DNA from: Acidithiobacillus thiooxidans ATCC 19377 | Lineage (GTDB): Bacteria > Pseudomonadota > Gammaproteobacteria > Acidithiobacillales > Acidithiobacillaceae | Direction: 5' to 3' | Assembly: GCF_009662475.1 (NCBI RefSeq) | Contig: NZ_CP045571.1 | Span: 363,501-427,500, forward strand | DNA length: 64,000 nucleotides | Part shown: positions 36,591 through 43,834 of the stretch, in pieces | Numbering within the stretch: the stretch's first letter is position 1 | Layout: each line of letters opens with the position of its first letter | Program-made: the position numbers and the translations under genes | The notes under the pieces: generated by a model | Told to the model about the DNA's origin: nothing | The model's database searches: none | What the model saw: only the letters and a program-made list of their open reading frames with translations

Positions 36591-37265
36591 ATGGCTATTA
36601 CTGATTGGCCGGTGGACGAACGGCCGCGAGAAAGATTATTACAGAAAGGCGCGCAAAGTTTGTCTGATGCCGAGCTTTTGGCGATTTTTCTGCGGGTTGG
36701 TGTGAAAGGTAAAAGTGCAGTGGATGTATCCCGGGAATTGTTGCAAATTTTTGGTGGGTTACGGGCCTTGCTGACGGCTACCCGGGATCAGTTTTGTGCG
36801 CATCATGGTATGGGTGATGCGAAATATGCTTTACTGCAGGCGGTATTGGAGATGGGGCGACGGCATCTGGCAGAAGATTGGCAGCGGGGTAGTTGCCTGG
36901 ACTCCCCACAGCGCGTTCGCCAGTATTTGTCGGCCAGTCTGCGCGATCGCGGCCGGGAAATATTCGCTGTCATTTTTCTGGATCATCGCCACCGGGTGTT
37001 GAAGCTCGAAGAAATGTTTTTGGGGACCATAGATGCTGCGACAGTCCATATTCGCGAAGTGGTGAAGCGCGCGCTGGAGTTGAATGCGTCCGCCTTGATT
37101 GTGGCGCATAACCATCCTTCCGGCGTGGCAGAGCCGAGCTCTGCTGATCTTGCGCTGACCCGGCGTCTGGAAAGTGCCATGCAGTTACTGGAGTTGCGTT
37201 TGCTGGATCATTTTATTGTCGGTGAAGGTGAACCCTTGTCTTTGCGCGAGCAGGGGGGTTGGTGA
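36591..37265 (+). CDS. radC: RadC family JAB/MPN-domain protein
   Basis: RadC (224 aa) proteins combine an N-terminal helix-hairpin-helix ([20 protein letters not shown]) with a JAB1/MPN domain whose metal motif is intact: E in [18 protein letters not shown] at about residues 172-177, and an Asp in the following SSADLALT. The biochemical role in DNA repair is unsettled. GGAGGGAG precedes the ATG. The stop overlaps dgkA as GTGA. Confidence 0.94.
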   Translation: MAITDWPVDERPRERLLQKGAQSLSDAELLAIFLRVGVKGKSAVDVSRELLQIFGGLRALLTATRDQFCAHHGMGDAKYALLQAVLEMGRRHLAEDWQRGSCLDSPQRVRQYLSASLRDRGREIFAVIFLDHRHRVLKLEEMFLGTIDAATVHIREVVKRALELNASALIVAHNHPSGVAEPSSADLALTRRLESAMQLLELRLLDHFIVGEGEPLSLREQGGW

Positions 37266-37630
37266 ATAAAAATAAACCCATCTGGCAGCGCGCACTCTAT
37301 GCTCTGCGCGGGCTGAGGATTGCCGCACGGGAAGAAGCCAGCTTTCGCGCAGAATTATGGGCTGTGCTGGCGGCCGTGGCGTTTTTGCTTTGGGCCCAGG
37401 TCGCTTTATGGTGGTGGGGCTTGGCCCTGCTGTGGATGGCCATGCTGTTGGCTACCGAGTTATTGAATAGTGCAGTAGAGTCGCTGGCGGATCTGGTCAG
37501 TCCCGAATTTCATCCCCTGGTTGCTCGCGCCAAGGATTGTGGGGCGGCAGCGGTTTTTGTCTTGAGCAGTGTCGGTGTTGCTCTGCTGTTACTGATTTTG
37601 TGGCAGCATTTCCATGCTGGGGGTGGATAA
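37262..37630 (+). CDS. dgkA: Diacylglycerol kinase (DgkA type)
   Basis: DgkA (122 aa) is a small trimeric inner-membrane kinase that recycles diacylglycerol to phosphatidic acid. It has the amphipathic N-terminus ([20 protein letters not shown]), three transmembrane helices and the catalytic [14 protein letters not shown] with the key Glu/Asn residues. The GTG start at 37262 overlaps the radC stop (GTGA) and follows AGGGGGG. Confidence 0.95.
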   Translation: MNKNKPIWQRALYALRGLRIAAREEASFRAELWAVLAAVAFLLWAQVALWWWGLALLWMAMLLATELLNSAVESLADLVSPEFHPLVARAKDCGAAAVFVLSSVGVALLLLILWQHFHAGGG

Positions 37631-37752
37631 GATGGGTGTTATTTTACCCGGTGCGCTGTTGCTGCCTATAATGGCTATATATGCGGGTTGCGGCGGGGCT
37701 TATGGAAGCCACAGACTGGTTGCCGGAAAATTGCAAAACGTAGGGAGAAATA

Positions 37753-38106
37753 ATGGGTATTAACGCAGGCATTACCGTTATTGCCGTTGTCTTGATCATT
37801 ATTTTGCTGATCATTGCGGTGACTGCGGGCGTATTTATTCGGACTTTTTTGCGTTTGGAAAGATTGCTGGCCCGTGCTGAACAGGATGTTGGCCCCCTGA
37901 TTTTTGAGCTGAAGTCGGCCTTGGTAGATATCAAGAAAATGACCCAGGTGGGGCGGGCGCAAATGAATCGGGTGGATTCCACCATGAAGTACCTCAGTCG
38001 GGAAATTATGGAAACCACCGAAACCCTGGTCCAGCCTGTACAGGAACTCGGTATGTGGTATCGGGCTTTGCGCACAGGCTGGCGCTATTTTTCACGCAAA
38101 CGTTAA
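37753..38106 (+). CDS. DUF948-type membrane-anchored protein
   Basis: A 117-residue protein with one N-terminal transmembrane helix (residues ~5-28, rich in Ile/Val/Leu) followed by a predicted helical region with coiled-coil character and a basic C-terminus. Pattern and neighbours fit the DUF948 (YtxG-like) family. Its function is unknown; it is paired with a YtxH-like gene 26 bp downstream. GGGAGA precedes the ATG. Confidence 0.75.
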   Translation: MGINAGITVIAVVLIIILLIIAVTAGVFIRTFLRLERLLARAEQDVGPLIFELKSALVDIKKMTQVGRAQMNRVDSTMKYLSREIMETTETLVQPVQELGMWYRALRTGWRYFSRKR

Positions 38107-38132
38107 AGCCGGAAACGGCGAGGAGAAAAACC

Positions 38133-38495
38133 ATGAGAAACGCAGAAGGTTTTGTAGTGGGGATTCTGGTAGGTGCAGTAGGCGCCTTATTGCTGGCACC
38201 AGCCAGCGGTGCGGAAACCCGTCAGGAATTGCGTAAGGCGATGGACAAGGGTAGAGAGCGTTTTTACAACCTGGAATCTTTGGCGGAAGAACGCATTGCG
38301 GTGTTGATTGATGAAATCCAGGAAAAAACTGCTCGATTGATGGATGCCGGCGGAGATTTAATGGAATCCAAACGTGAAGATTTGCTGGAGGCTATCCAGG
38401 TAGCCAAGCGGGCTCTGGCCGACGAGCGGGACATTCTTACCAGAAGCACACGTGCCCGTCGGGAAGTGCTGTTGGAAGAAGAAGAGAACCTCTGA
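38133..38495 (+). CDS. YtxH-domain protein
   Basis: The 120-residue protein opens MRNAEGFVVGILVGAVGALL and continues LAPASGAETRQELRKAMDKG, the glycine-rich helix plus charged-repeat layout of YtxH/gas-vesicle-like general-stress proteins. The remainder is a long Glu/Lys/Arg-rich helix. The ATG at 38133 follows AGGAG. It forms a pair with the DUF948 gene, as in Bacillus ytxG-ytxH. No enzymatic role is evident. Confidence 0.75.
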   Translation: MRNAEGFVVGILVGAVGALLLAPASGAETRQELRKAMDKGRERFYNLESLAEERIAVLIDEIQEKTARLMDAGGDLMESKREDLLEAIQVAKRALADERDILTRSTRARREVLLEEEENL

Positions 38496-38602
38496 TTTCA
38501 GTGTTCGACACGTGACTTTTTATGGTGTAATCAATCATTTCATGGTGCGGTTGTGGGTCGGGACGGCTATGATGTGCAGACCGAATTCTTAAGGAGATAC
38601 AG

Positions 38603-38980
38603 ATGGCTGATAAATTGTTGATGGTTATGGTAAACACCGATCCTTCCAACCCCCAGGAACTGGGCGCGCCGTTCTTTCAGGCTACCGTTGCTGCCGCAAT
38701 GGATTTTGACGTGGAAGTGGTGTTGACCGCCCGTGCCGGTGAGTTGGCCAAAAAAGGCGTGGCGGAAAAAATGTTCGTGATGCCTGGCAGTCCCAAAAGT
38801 GTCTACGATTTCATCAAGGATGCCCATGAGGCTGGCGTAAAGTTTTTTGTCTGCACTCCGACTCTGGAATTGTGGGACTGCACCAAGGAAGATTTGATTC
38901 CTGAAGTATCCGACGTGGTCGGTGGCGCTTATGTGATTGAGCAGGCCATGGACGACGACGTGGTCACCTTTACGTATTGA
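38603..38980 (+). CDS. DsrE/DsrF-like sulfur-carrier family protein
   Basis: A 125-residue DsrE-family protein with the Rossmann-like fold: an N-terminal strand KLLMVMVNTDPSN, a helix with GAPFFQATVAAAM, FVCTPTLELWDC (two cysteines near residues 84-93) and a C-terminal GGAYVIEQAMDDDVVTFTY-like strand. Family members such as DsrE/TusD and DsrE2 carry persulfide sulfur between enzymes, which suits a sulfur oxidiser. No dsr, tus or hdr genes are adjacent. TAAGGAGAT precedes the ATG. Confidence 0.75.
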   Translation: MADKLLMVMVNTDPSNPQELGAPFFQATVAAAMDFDVEVVLTARAGELAKKGVAEKMFVMPGSPKSVYDFIKDAHEAGVKFFVCTPTLELWDCTKEDLIPEVSDVVGGAYVIEQAMDDDVVTFTY

Positions 38981-38987
38981 TGCCAAG

Positions 38988-39536
38988 ATGACACCTACCC
39001 ATTTGGGGCCCGCTGAACATCTGTTCAGCGCGGAAGAGGTGGAAGCGGCCATCCAGAGGATGGCCGTTGCCATTAATAAGGATCTTGAACATCTGACCCC
39101 ACATCGCCCGGTGGTGCTGCTCTGTGTGTTGACTGGCGCCATTGTCGTGGTGGGCCAGCTCATGCCGCATTTGCATTTTCCCATGACGCTGGATTGTGTA
39201 CAGGTCAGTCGCTACGGTTCAGAAACCAGTGGTGGCGAGTTGCAATGGCGTACGCGTCCCAAGGAGTCTCTCTCAGGGGCTGTTGTGCTCCTGGTGGATG
39301 ATATTCTGGATGAAGGTATTACCCTCAAATCCATTCAGGATTATTGCATGGCAGAAGGTGCTGTGGCGGTGCATACGGCGGTGATGGTACGCAAGATGCG
39401 GCCGCGATCTGTGGACCTGCAGGTAGATTACGTCGGTCTGGAGGTTCCAGATCAGTTTGTGTTTGGCTATGGTCTGGATGCCCGAGGCCTGGGCCGTAAT
39501 GCCCCGGGAATTTTTTTTCTCCCGGAGGATCACTAA
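38988..39536 (+). CDS. hpt: Hypoxanthine-guanine phosphoribosyltransferase
   Basis: This 182-residue type I phosphoribosyltransferase has the PRPP loop VVLLVDDILDEGITL and the VLTGAIVVVGQLMPHL region and YVGLEVPDQFVFGYGLD, as in Hpt/Hgprt. It converts hypoxanthine or guanine with PRPP to IMP or GMP. The ATG at 38988 lies 7 nt past the DsrE-like gene and has only a weak ribosome-binding site. The 3' neighbour, a thioinosine phosphorylase, produces hypoxanthine, so the two form a salvage unit. Confidence 0.92.
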   Translation: MTPTHLGPAEHLFSAEEVEAAIQRMAVAINKDLEHLTPHRPVVLLCVLTGAIVVVGQLMPHLHFPMTLDCVQVSRYGSETSGGELQWRTRPKESLSGAVVLLVDDILDEGITLKSIQDYCMAEGAVAVHTAVMVRKMRPRSVDLQVDYVGLEVPDQFVFGYGLDARGLGRNAPGIFFLPEDH

Positions 39537-40352
39537 ATGGGTGTGGTCGGCATTATTGGTGGAAGTGGTTTGACGCGACTCAATAATCTGCAGATCCGTA
39601 ATCGTCGGGTGGTGAGAACGCCGTTTGGTGAGGCTTCCGGCCCCCTGACTTTTGGTGATCTGGGCGGGCAGGAAGTGGTTTTTCTGGCTCGGCACGGTTA
39701 CGGACATACCATTCCCCCGCACCGGGTGAATTATCGTGCCAATATCTGGGCCTTGCACCATGTGGGAGTGACCCATGTGATTGCCGTGGCGGCGGTGGGT
39801 GGTATCAGTGCAGCCATGCAATCCGGGGTGATATGTGTTCCGGACCAGTTGATTGACTACACCAGCGGAAGGCCTGGCACTTTCTTTGAAGGTGGCGAAA
39901 GCATGGTGGTCCATATTGATTTTTCCGAACCCTACTGCGGACGTATTCGTGAACGTCTTTTAGAGGGGGCAAAGGTTTCTGATGTGGGGGTGATAGATGG
40001 GGCTACCTATGCGGCTACCCAAGGTCCCCGTCTTGAAACCATTGCGGAAATTCGGCGCATCGAAAAAGATGGTGGAGATATTGTGGGCATGACTGGGGCA
40101 CCGGAAGCGGTATTGGCCCGCGAGATCGGTCTTTGTTACGCACCACTATCGTTGGTAGTCAATCCGGCCGCTGGCAAATCCAGCGAGCCCATCACCATGG
40201 AGGCCATTGACGCCGTCATGCATGAGGGCATGGAAAGAGTCCGGGCGATTCTGGCCAGTACGGTGCCTCTGCTGGCTGATTGCCCGCAATGTGACTGCGG
40301 CGTTTCAGTAGGCCCGGAAGCACTTAAACATTTGCACAGTCGGCGCAAGTAA
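39537..40352 (+). CDS. mtnP: S-methyl-5'-thioinosine phosphorylase
   Basis: This 271-residue member of the nucleoside phosphorylase II family opens MGVVGIIGGSGLTRLNNL. The segments VNYRANIWALHHVG, DQLIDYTSGR, HIDFSEPY and MTGAPEAVLAREIGLCYAPL with VVNPAAGKS closely resemble the Pseudomonas S-methyl-5'-thioinosine phosphorylase (PA3004), which takes MTI to hypoxanthine and 5-methylthioribose-1-phosphate. A C-terminal tail of about 25 residues adds a CPQCDC cysteine cluster not typical of the family. The ATG is directly after the hpt stop, with CGGAGG upstream. Confidence 0.85.
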   Translation: MGVVGIIGGSGLTRLNNLQIRNRRVVRTPFGEASGPLTFGDLGGQEVVFLARHGYGHTIPPHRVNYRANIWALHHVGVTHVIAVAAVGGISAAMQSGVICVPDQLIDYTSGRPGTFFEGGESMVVHIDFSEPYCGRIRERLLEGAKVSDVGVIDGATYAATQGPRLETIAEIRRIEKDGGDIVGMTGAPEAVLAREIGLCYAPLSLVVNPAAGKSSEPITMEAIDAVMHEGMERVRAILASTVPLLADCPQCDCGVSVGPEALKHLHSRRK

Positions 40353-40361
40353 CGATCGACT

Positions 40362-40396
40362 AAAAAAGGCAGATCGTCAGTCAGATCTGCCTTTTT
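40362..40396. terminator. Bidirectional intrinsic terminator between mtnP and gor
   Basis: GGCAGATC (40368-40375) and GATCTGCC (40384-40391) form a perfect stem with an 8-nt loop, flanked by A6 on the left and T5 on the right. It can end both the plus-strand hpt unit and the convergent minus-strand gor unit. Confidence 0.88.
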
Positions 40397-40401
40397 AACT
40401 T

Positions 40402-41751
40402 TCAGCGTAAAGTGACCAACTCTTCCGAGCTGGTGGGATGAATGGCGATGGTATCGTCAAAATCCTTTTTGCTGGCGCCCATGCGTAAAGCTACTGCAAA
40501 ACCCTGCAACATTTCGTCGACGCCATCGCCAATGGCATGCAAACCGACAATTTTTTCTTCCCGTCCTACGGTCACCAGTTTCATGGCGGTTTTTTCAGGG
40601 TCTTCGGAAAATGCCCGCAACATGGGGGTAAAACGGGTTTGATACACCTTGACGGCTTCATCTCCGTAAGTTTCCCGCGCGGCCGTTTCGCTGAGGCCTA
40701 CCGTGGCGATGGGGGGATGGCTGAAGACTACCGTCGGCACCAGCGTGACATCCAGGTGGCGTTCGGACTGCTGGTTGAATAAACGATCCGCCAGTCTTCT
40801 CCCGGCAGCAATAGCCACCGGGGTCAGGGCGGGAGCGCTGGTCACGTCGCCCAACGCATAAATGCCGGGAATAGCGGTGTTCTGGAAAGCATCCACGGGA
40901 ATGAATCCGTTTGCGTCTTGGCTAATGCCGACATTTTCCAGCTCCAGTTCTTCACTGTTTGGGCGTCTGCCAATCGCCCAAATGACGGCATCCAGTCCGC
41001 CCAGGCAGTCTCCATCCTGAAAGTGCAGGCATAAACCATCAGGGCGTTTTTCCAGCTCACGCACCTGACGCTGGGCCAGCAAATTGATGCCTTGATGGAG
41101 CATGGCATCCATCAGATGTTCACGAAGTATCGGCTCGAAATCATTCAGAAAATGTTTGCGTCGCATGAGCAGTGATACATCACTGCCCAAAGCATGCAAA
41201 ACGCCAGCCAGTTCCACGGCAATATAACCGGCTCCGACAATGGCGACACAGCGTGGAGCCTTTTCCAACTCAAAAAAACCGTCCGAACTGATACCCAGCT
41301 CGGCACCAGGAATATCCGGCCAGGTGGGTTGGCCACCAGTAGCGATGAGGATGTGCGGGGCACGCAGAATCTTACTGTCTACTTCCACCTGGTTTTTGTC
41401 ATGAAAACGCGCATGTCCACGAATCAAGGTAACGCCATTACCATCCAGTCCCTGTGCATAGCGGCCATTGAGACGATCAATATAAGCGTCTCTTTTGGCC
41501 TTGAGCCGTTCCCAATGAAAACTGGAGGCAACCGCATCAAAACCATAGTCTTCTGCCATCCGCATTTGTTCGGCCAGGTGAGCAGCATTCCAGAAGATTT
41601 TTTTAGGCACACAACCGACATTGACGCAGGTGCCTCCCAGTGGTCCTGCTGCGATCAATGCAGTTTTGGCCCCATAGCTGGCTGCCCGGTTGGCCGTGGC
41701 AATACCGCCACTGCCGCCGCCAATGACGATTAAATCATAATCCTGGTTCAC
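40402..41751 (-). CDS. gor: Glutathione-disulfide reductase
   Basis: Gor (449 aa) reduces GSSG with NADPH. Landmarks are the FAD-binding [20 protein letters not shown], the redox-active disulfide [13 protein letters not shown], an NADPH Rossmann motif [14 protein letters not shown] and the C-terminal dimer-interface [14 protein letters not shown] with the catalytic His-Glu pair. It lies downstream of a peroxiredoxin-glutaredoxin fusion that needs glutathione, so the two genes supply a complete peroxide-reducing route. RBS AAGGAG precedes the start. Confidence 0.96.
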   Translation of the reverse strand: MNQDYDLIVIGGGSGGIATANRAASYGAKTALIAAGPLGGTCVNVGCVPKKIFWNAAHLAEQMRMAEDYGFDAVASSFHWERLKAKRDAYIDRLNGRYAQGLDGNGVTLIRGHARFHDKNQVEVDSKILRAPHILIATGGQPTWPDIPGAELGISSDGFFELEKAPRCVAIVGAGYIAVELAGVLHALGSDVSLLMRRKHFLNDFEPILREHLMDAMLHQGINLLAQRQVRELEKRPDGLCLHFQDGDCLGGLDAVIWAIGRRPNSEELELENVGISQDANGFIPVDAFQNTAIPGIYALGDVTSAPALTPVAIAAGRRLADRLFNQQSERHLDVTLVPTVVFSHPPIATVGLSETAARETYGDEAVKVYQTRFTPMLRAFSEDPEKTAMKLVTVGREEKIVGLHAIGDGVDEMLQGFAVALRMGASKKDFDDTIAIHPTSSEELVTLR

Positions 41752-41812
41752 GCTGGTTTCTCCTTGTTTTGCTGCGTTTATTCCGGCTTTCTGGATTCAG
41801 GTTAATACAAAT

Positions 41813-42553
41813 TTATTTACCTAAAAACTTCTCCAGATCATCTGCACCACCAATATGGCGTCCGCCAATAAACACCTGGGGTACCGTCGAGCGGCCACTG
41901 ACTGCGCGAATACTGCGCGAGCTGATGCCCGTCCCCATGCCGGTGTGGATTTCCTCGAAAACCATATTACGTTCTTTTAACAGGGCTTTGGCCCGGGCGC
42001 AGTGCGGACAACCTTCACGCGTAAATACGGTGATAAATTCCGGATCCCTGGCCTCGGGATTGATGTAACGCAACATGGTATCCGCGTCGGAGACTTCAAA
42101 GGGATCACCGGGTTTGTCAGGCTCGATAAACATTTTGCTAATGACGCCATCCTTGACCAGCATGGAGTAGCGCCAGGAACGCTTACCAAATCCCAAATCG
42201 CTTTTGTCTACCAGCATACCCATACCTTGGGTAAAATCCCCATTCCCATCGGGAATCAGGCGGATATTTTCTACGCCCAGTTCTTTGGCCCAGGCATCCA
42301 TCACAAAAGCATCGTTCACTGAAAGGCAGATAATTTCATCCACACCGTTTTCCCGAAAGGTCGGAGCCAATTCGTTGTAACGGGGCAGATGGCTGGAAGA
42401 ACAGGTCGGGGTGTAAGCACCGGGCAATGAAAATACCACGACGGTTCTGTCCTTGAAGAGGCTGTCACTGCTCATATCCCGCCATTGGTTGTCGACGCGG
42501 GTGCGAAAAGTGGCTTGTGGAACCGATTTACCTTCCATACTGGTAAGCTTCAT
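41813..42553 (-). CDS. Peroxiredoxin 5-glutaredoxin fusion (hybrid peroxiredoxin)
   Basis: This 246-residue protein joins an N-terminal Prx5-type domain (peroxidatic Cys in FSLPGAYTPTCSSSHLP, about residue 49) to a C-terminal glutaredoxin (CPHCARAKALLKER, about residues 181-194, with TVPQVFIGGRHIGG). Such hybrids, first known from Haemophilus, reduce peroxides using glutathione directly. The start ATG at 42553 follows AAGGAGAT. Its downstream gene gor regenerates GSH. Confidence 0.93.
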   Translation of the reverse strand: MKLTSMEGKSVPQATFRTRVDNQWRDMSSDSLFKDRTVVVFSLPGAYTPTCSSSHLPRYNELAPTFRENGVDEIICLSVNDAFVMDAWAKELGVENIRLIPDGNGDFTQGMGMLVDKSDLGFGKRSWRYSMLVKDGVISKMFIEPDKPGDPFEVSDADTMLRYINPEARDPEFITVFTREGCPHCARAKALLKERNMVFEEIHTGMGTGISSRSIRAVSGRSTVPQVFIGGRHIGGADDLEKFLGK

Positions 42554-42613
42554 AACGATCTCCTTGTGCGGTTGTGGAAACAATGCATCACGATGTGTTC
42601 TGCACTGCGATTA

Positions 42614-42642
42614 ATAATAGAATAAGTCTAAATAACATGCAA
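42614..42642 (-). promoter_or_regulatory. Sigma70 promoter of the peroxiredoxin-gor operon
   Basis: On the minus strand TTGCAT (42642-42637) and TATTAT (42619-42614) are separated by exactly 17 nt, about 60 nt upstream of the peroxiredoxin start. No second promoter is evident before gor. Confidence 0.65.
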
Positions 42643-42688
42643 GAACAATTTACTGAATCTCTCCCGGCGGCAAAGCTATGGATTAATC

Positions 42689-42714
42689 TAAAAACGGCAA
42701 CTGCCGTTTTTAGG
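42689..42714. terminator. Palindromic terminator at the serB end, matching the MITE terminus
   Basis: AAAAACGGCA and TGCCGTTTTT pair around a 2-nt centre, 2 nt past the serB stop codon on the minus strand. T-runs on both sides make it a bidirectional intrinsic terminator. The 21 bp at 42694-42714 are identical to the right terminal repeat of the element at 61687-61707. Confidence 0.8.
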
Positions 42715-42715
42715 A

Positions 42716-43834
42716 CTAAGCACATGACCAGCCAAGAAAATGAGCTGCGGTATCCAGTCCGCCATAGCGAATCTGAAAATCGGCCTGGGCGCGGACAACC
42801 GCTTTGGCATGATAGGCAATACCCACTCCTGCCTTGCGTAACATCGGCAGATCATTGGCGCCATCGCCAATGGCAATGCAGTGACTGGCATCGGTTCCGG
42901 CACTGATGGCCAGCAAATCGAGAAGGTCGGCCTTGGCGTTGGCATCGACAATATCACCCAAAACCTGCCCGGTGATTTTACCATCGACAATCTCCAGGGT
43001 ATTGGCAAAGGCATAATCCAGATCCAGCATTTCCTGGAGATGGCGGGTAAACTGGGTGAATCCACCGGAAACTACACCGGTTTCCAGGCCCTGAGACTTG
43101 GCCGCCTGGATGAGTTCCCGGGCGCCTGGACTCAGTTGCAGGCGTTCGCGAATGATGGCGTCGATAGTGCTGGCGGGTGTGCCCTGGAGCAAGCGCACCC
43201 GCTCGCGCAGGGAGGTCTGAAAGTCCAGTTCACCCGCCATGGAGCGTTCGGTAATGGCGGCAACCTGCCGCTTGAGACCCAGGTGATCCGCCATTTCATC
43301 AATACATTCAATGCTGATCAAGGTGGAGTCCATGTCGGTCAACAACAGCTTAAAGTGACCAGCTTCCCAGAGTGGTGTTATGGCCAGATCAAGCTGGATG
43401 CCTTCCAGAGCGTCGGCCAAGGCACGATTGGCGGCAGGAACCGGACCTTGAGGGCCGTGAATGGCAATGGCCAGACTATCGCCCTGGGCATGAAGTATGC
43501 GGCCAGGCATGCTGTTCTGAAGATGCAGGGTCGTCAATGCACGGCGCAGCGCCTCGGGCTGCGCCGTGCCGCGCAATACCATACGGGAGACGCTGTCTAC
43601 ACTGGACATGGGGGACCAGAAAACTTCTCTTTGCTGATGCAAGGCCTGCCGCGATAATTCATCCAGAAACGGCGCAATTTCGCTGACGGCAACCGGTAAA
43701 TTCCAGCTTTGTAGCCAGCATCCCCACAGTTCCTGATGGCTTTCCGTACTATGAACAAATTGTCCCATACTGGAGGGTAAAGTCATGGGGCCACGTCCGG
43801 CGGGACTCAATATGGCAAGGCGCGTGCTGCTCAT
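42716..43834 (-). CDS. serB: Phosphoserine phosphatase
   Basis: SerB (372 aa) carries out the last step of serine synthesis. The HAD catalytic motif is LLLTDMDSTLISIECIDEM with the nucleophilic aspartate, followed by GVVSGGFTQF (motif II) and GDGANDLPMLRKAGVGIAYH (motif III/IV). The N-terminal ~150 residues are an ACT-like regulatory part, weaker in similarity. It overlaps mfd by 4 nt (ATGA), with AAGGAG before its start, and ends in the palindromic terminator. Confidence 0.93.
   Translation of the reverse strand: MSSTRLAILSPAGRGPMTLPSSMGQFVHSTESHQELWGCWLQSWNLPVAVSEIAPFLDELSRQALHQQREVFWSPMSSVDSVSRMVLRGTAQPEALRRALTTLHLQNSMPGRILHAQGDSLAIAIHGPQGPVPAANRALADALEGIQLDLAITPLWEAGHFKLLLTDMDSTLISIECIDEMADHLGLKRQVAAITERSMAGELDFQTSLRERVRLLQGTPASTIDAIIRERLQLSPGARELIQAAKSQGLETGVVSGGFTQFTRHLQEMLDLDYAFANTLEIVDGKITGQVLGDIVDANAKADLLDLLAISAGTDASHCIAIGDGANDLPMLRKAGVGIAYHAKAVVRAQADFQIRYGGLDTAAHFLGWSCA

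Noticed and set aside
38568..38573. TATGAT as the -10 of the DsrE-like gene
   Set aside because: No acceptable -35 at 16-18 nt was found, so the promoter is not supported.
42881..43657. 258-codon plus-strand frame opposite serB
   Set aside because: It lies entirely within serB and mirrors its codon pattern. SerB motifs on the other strand are intact.
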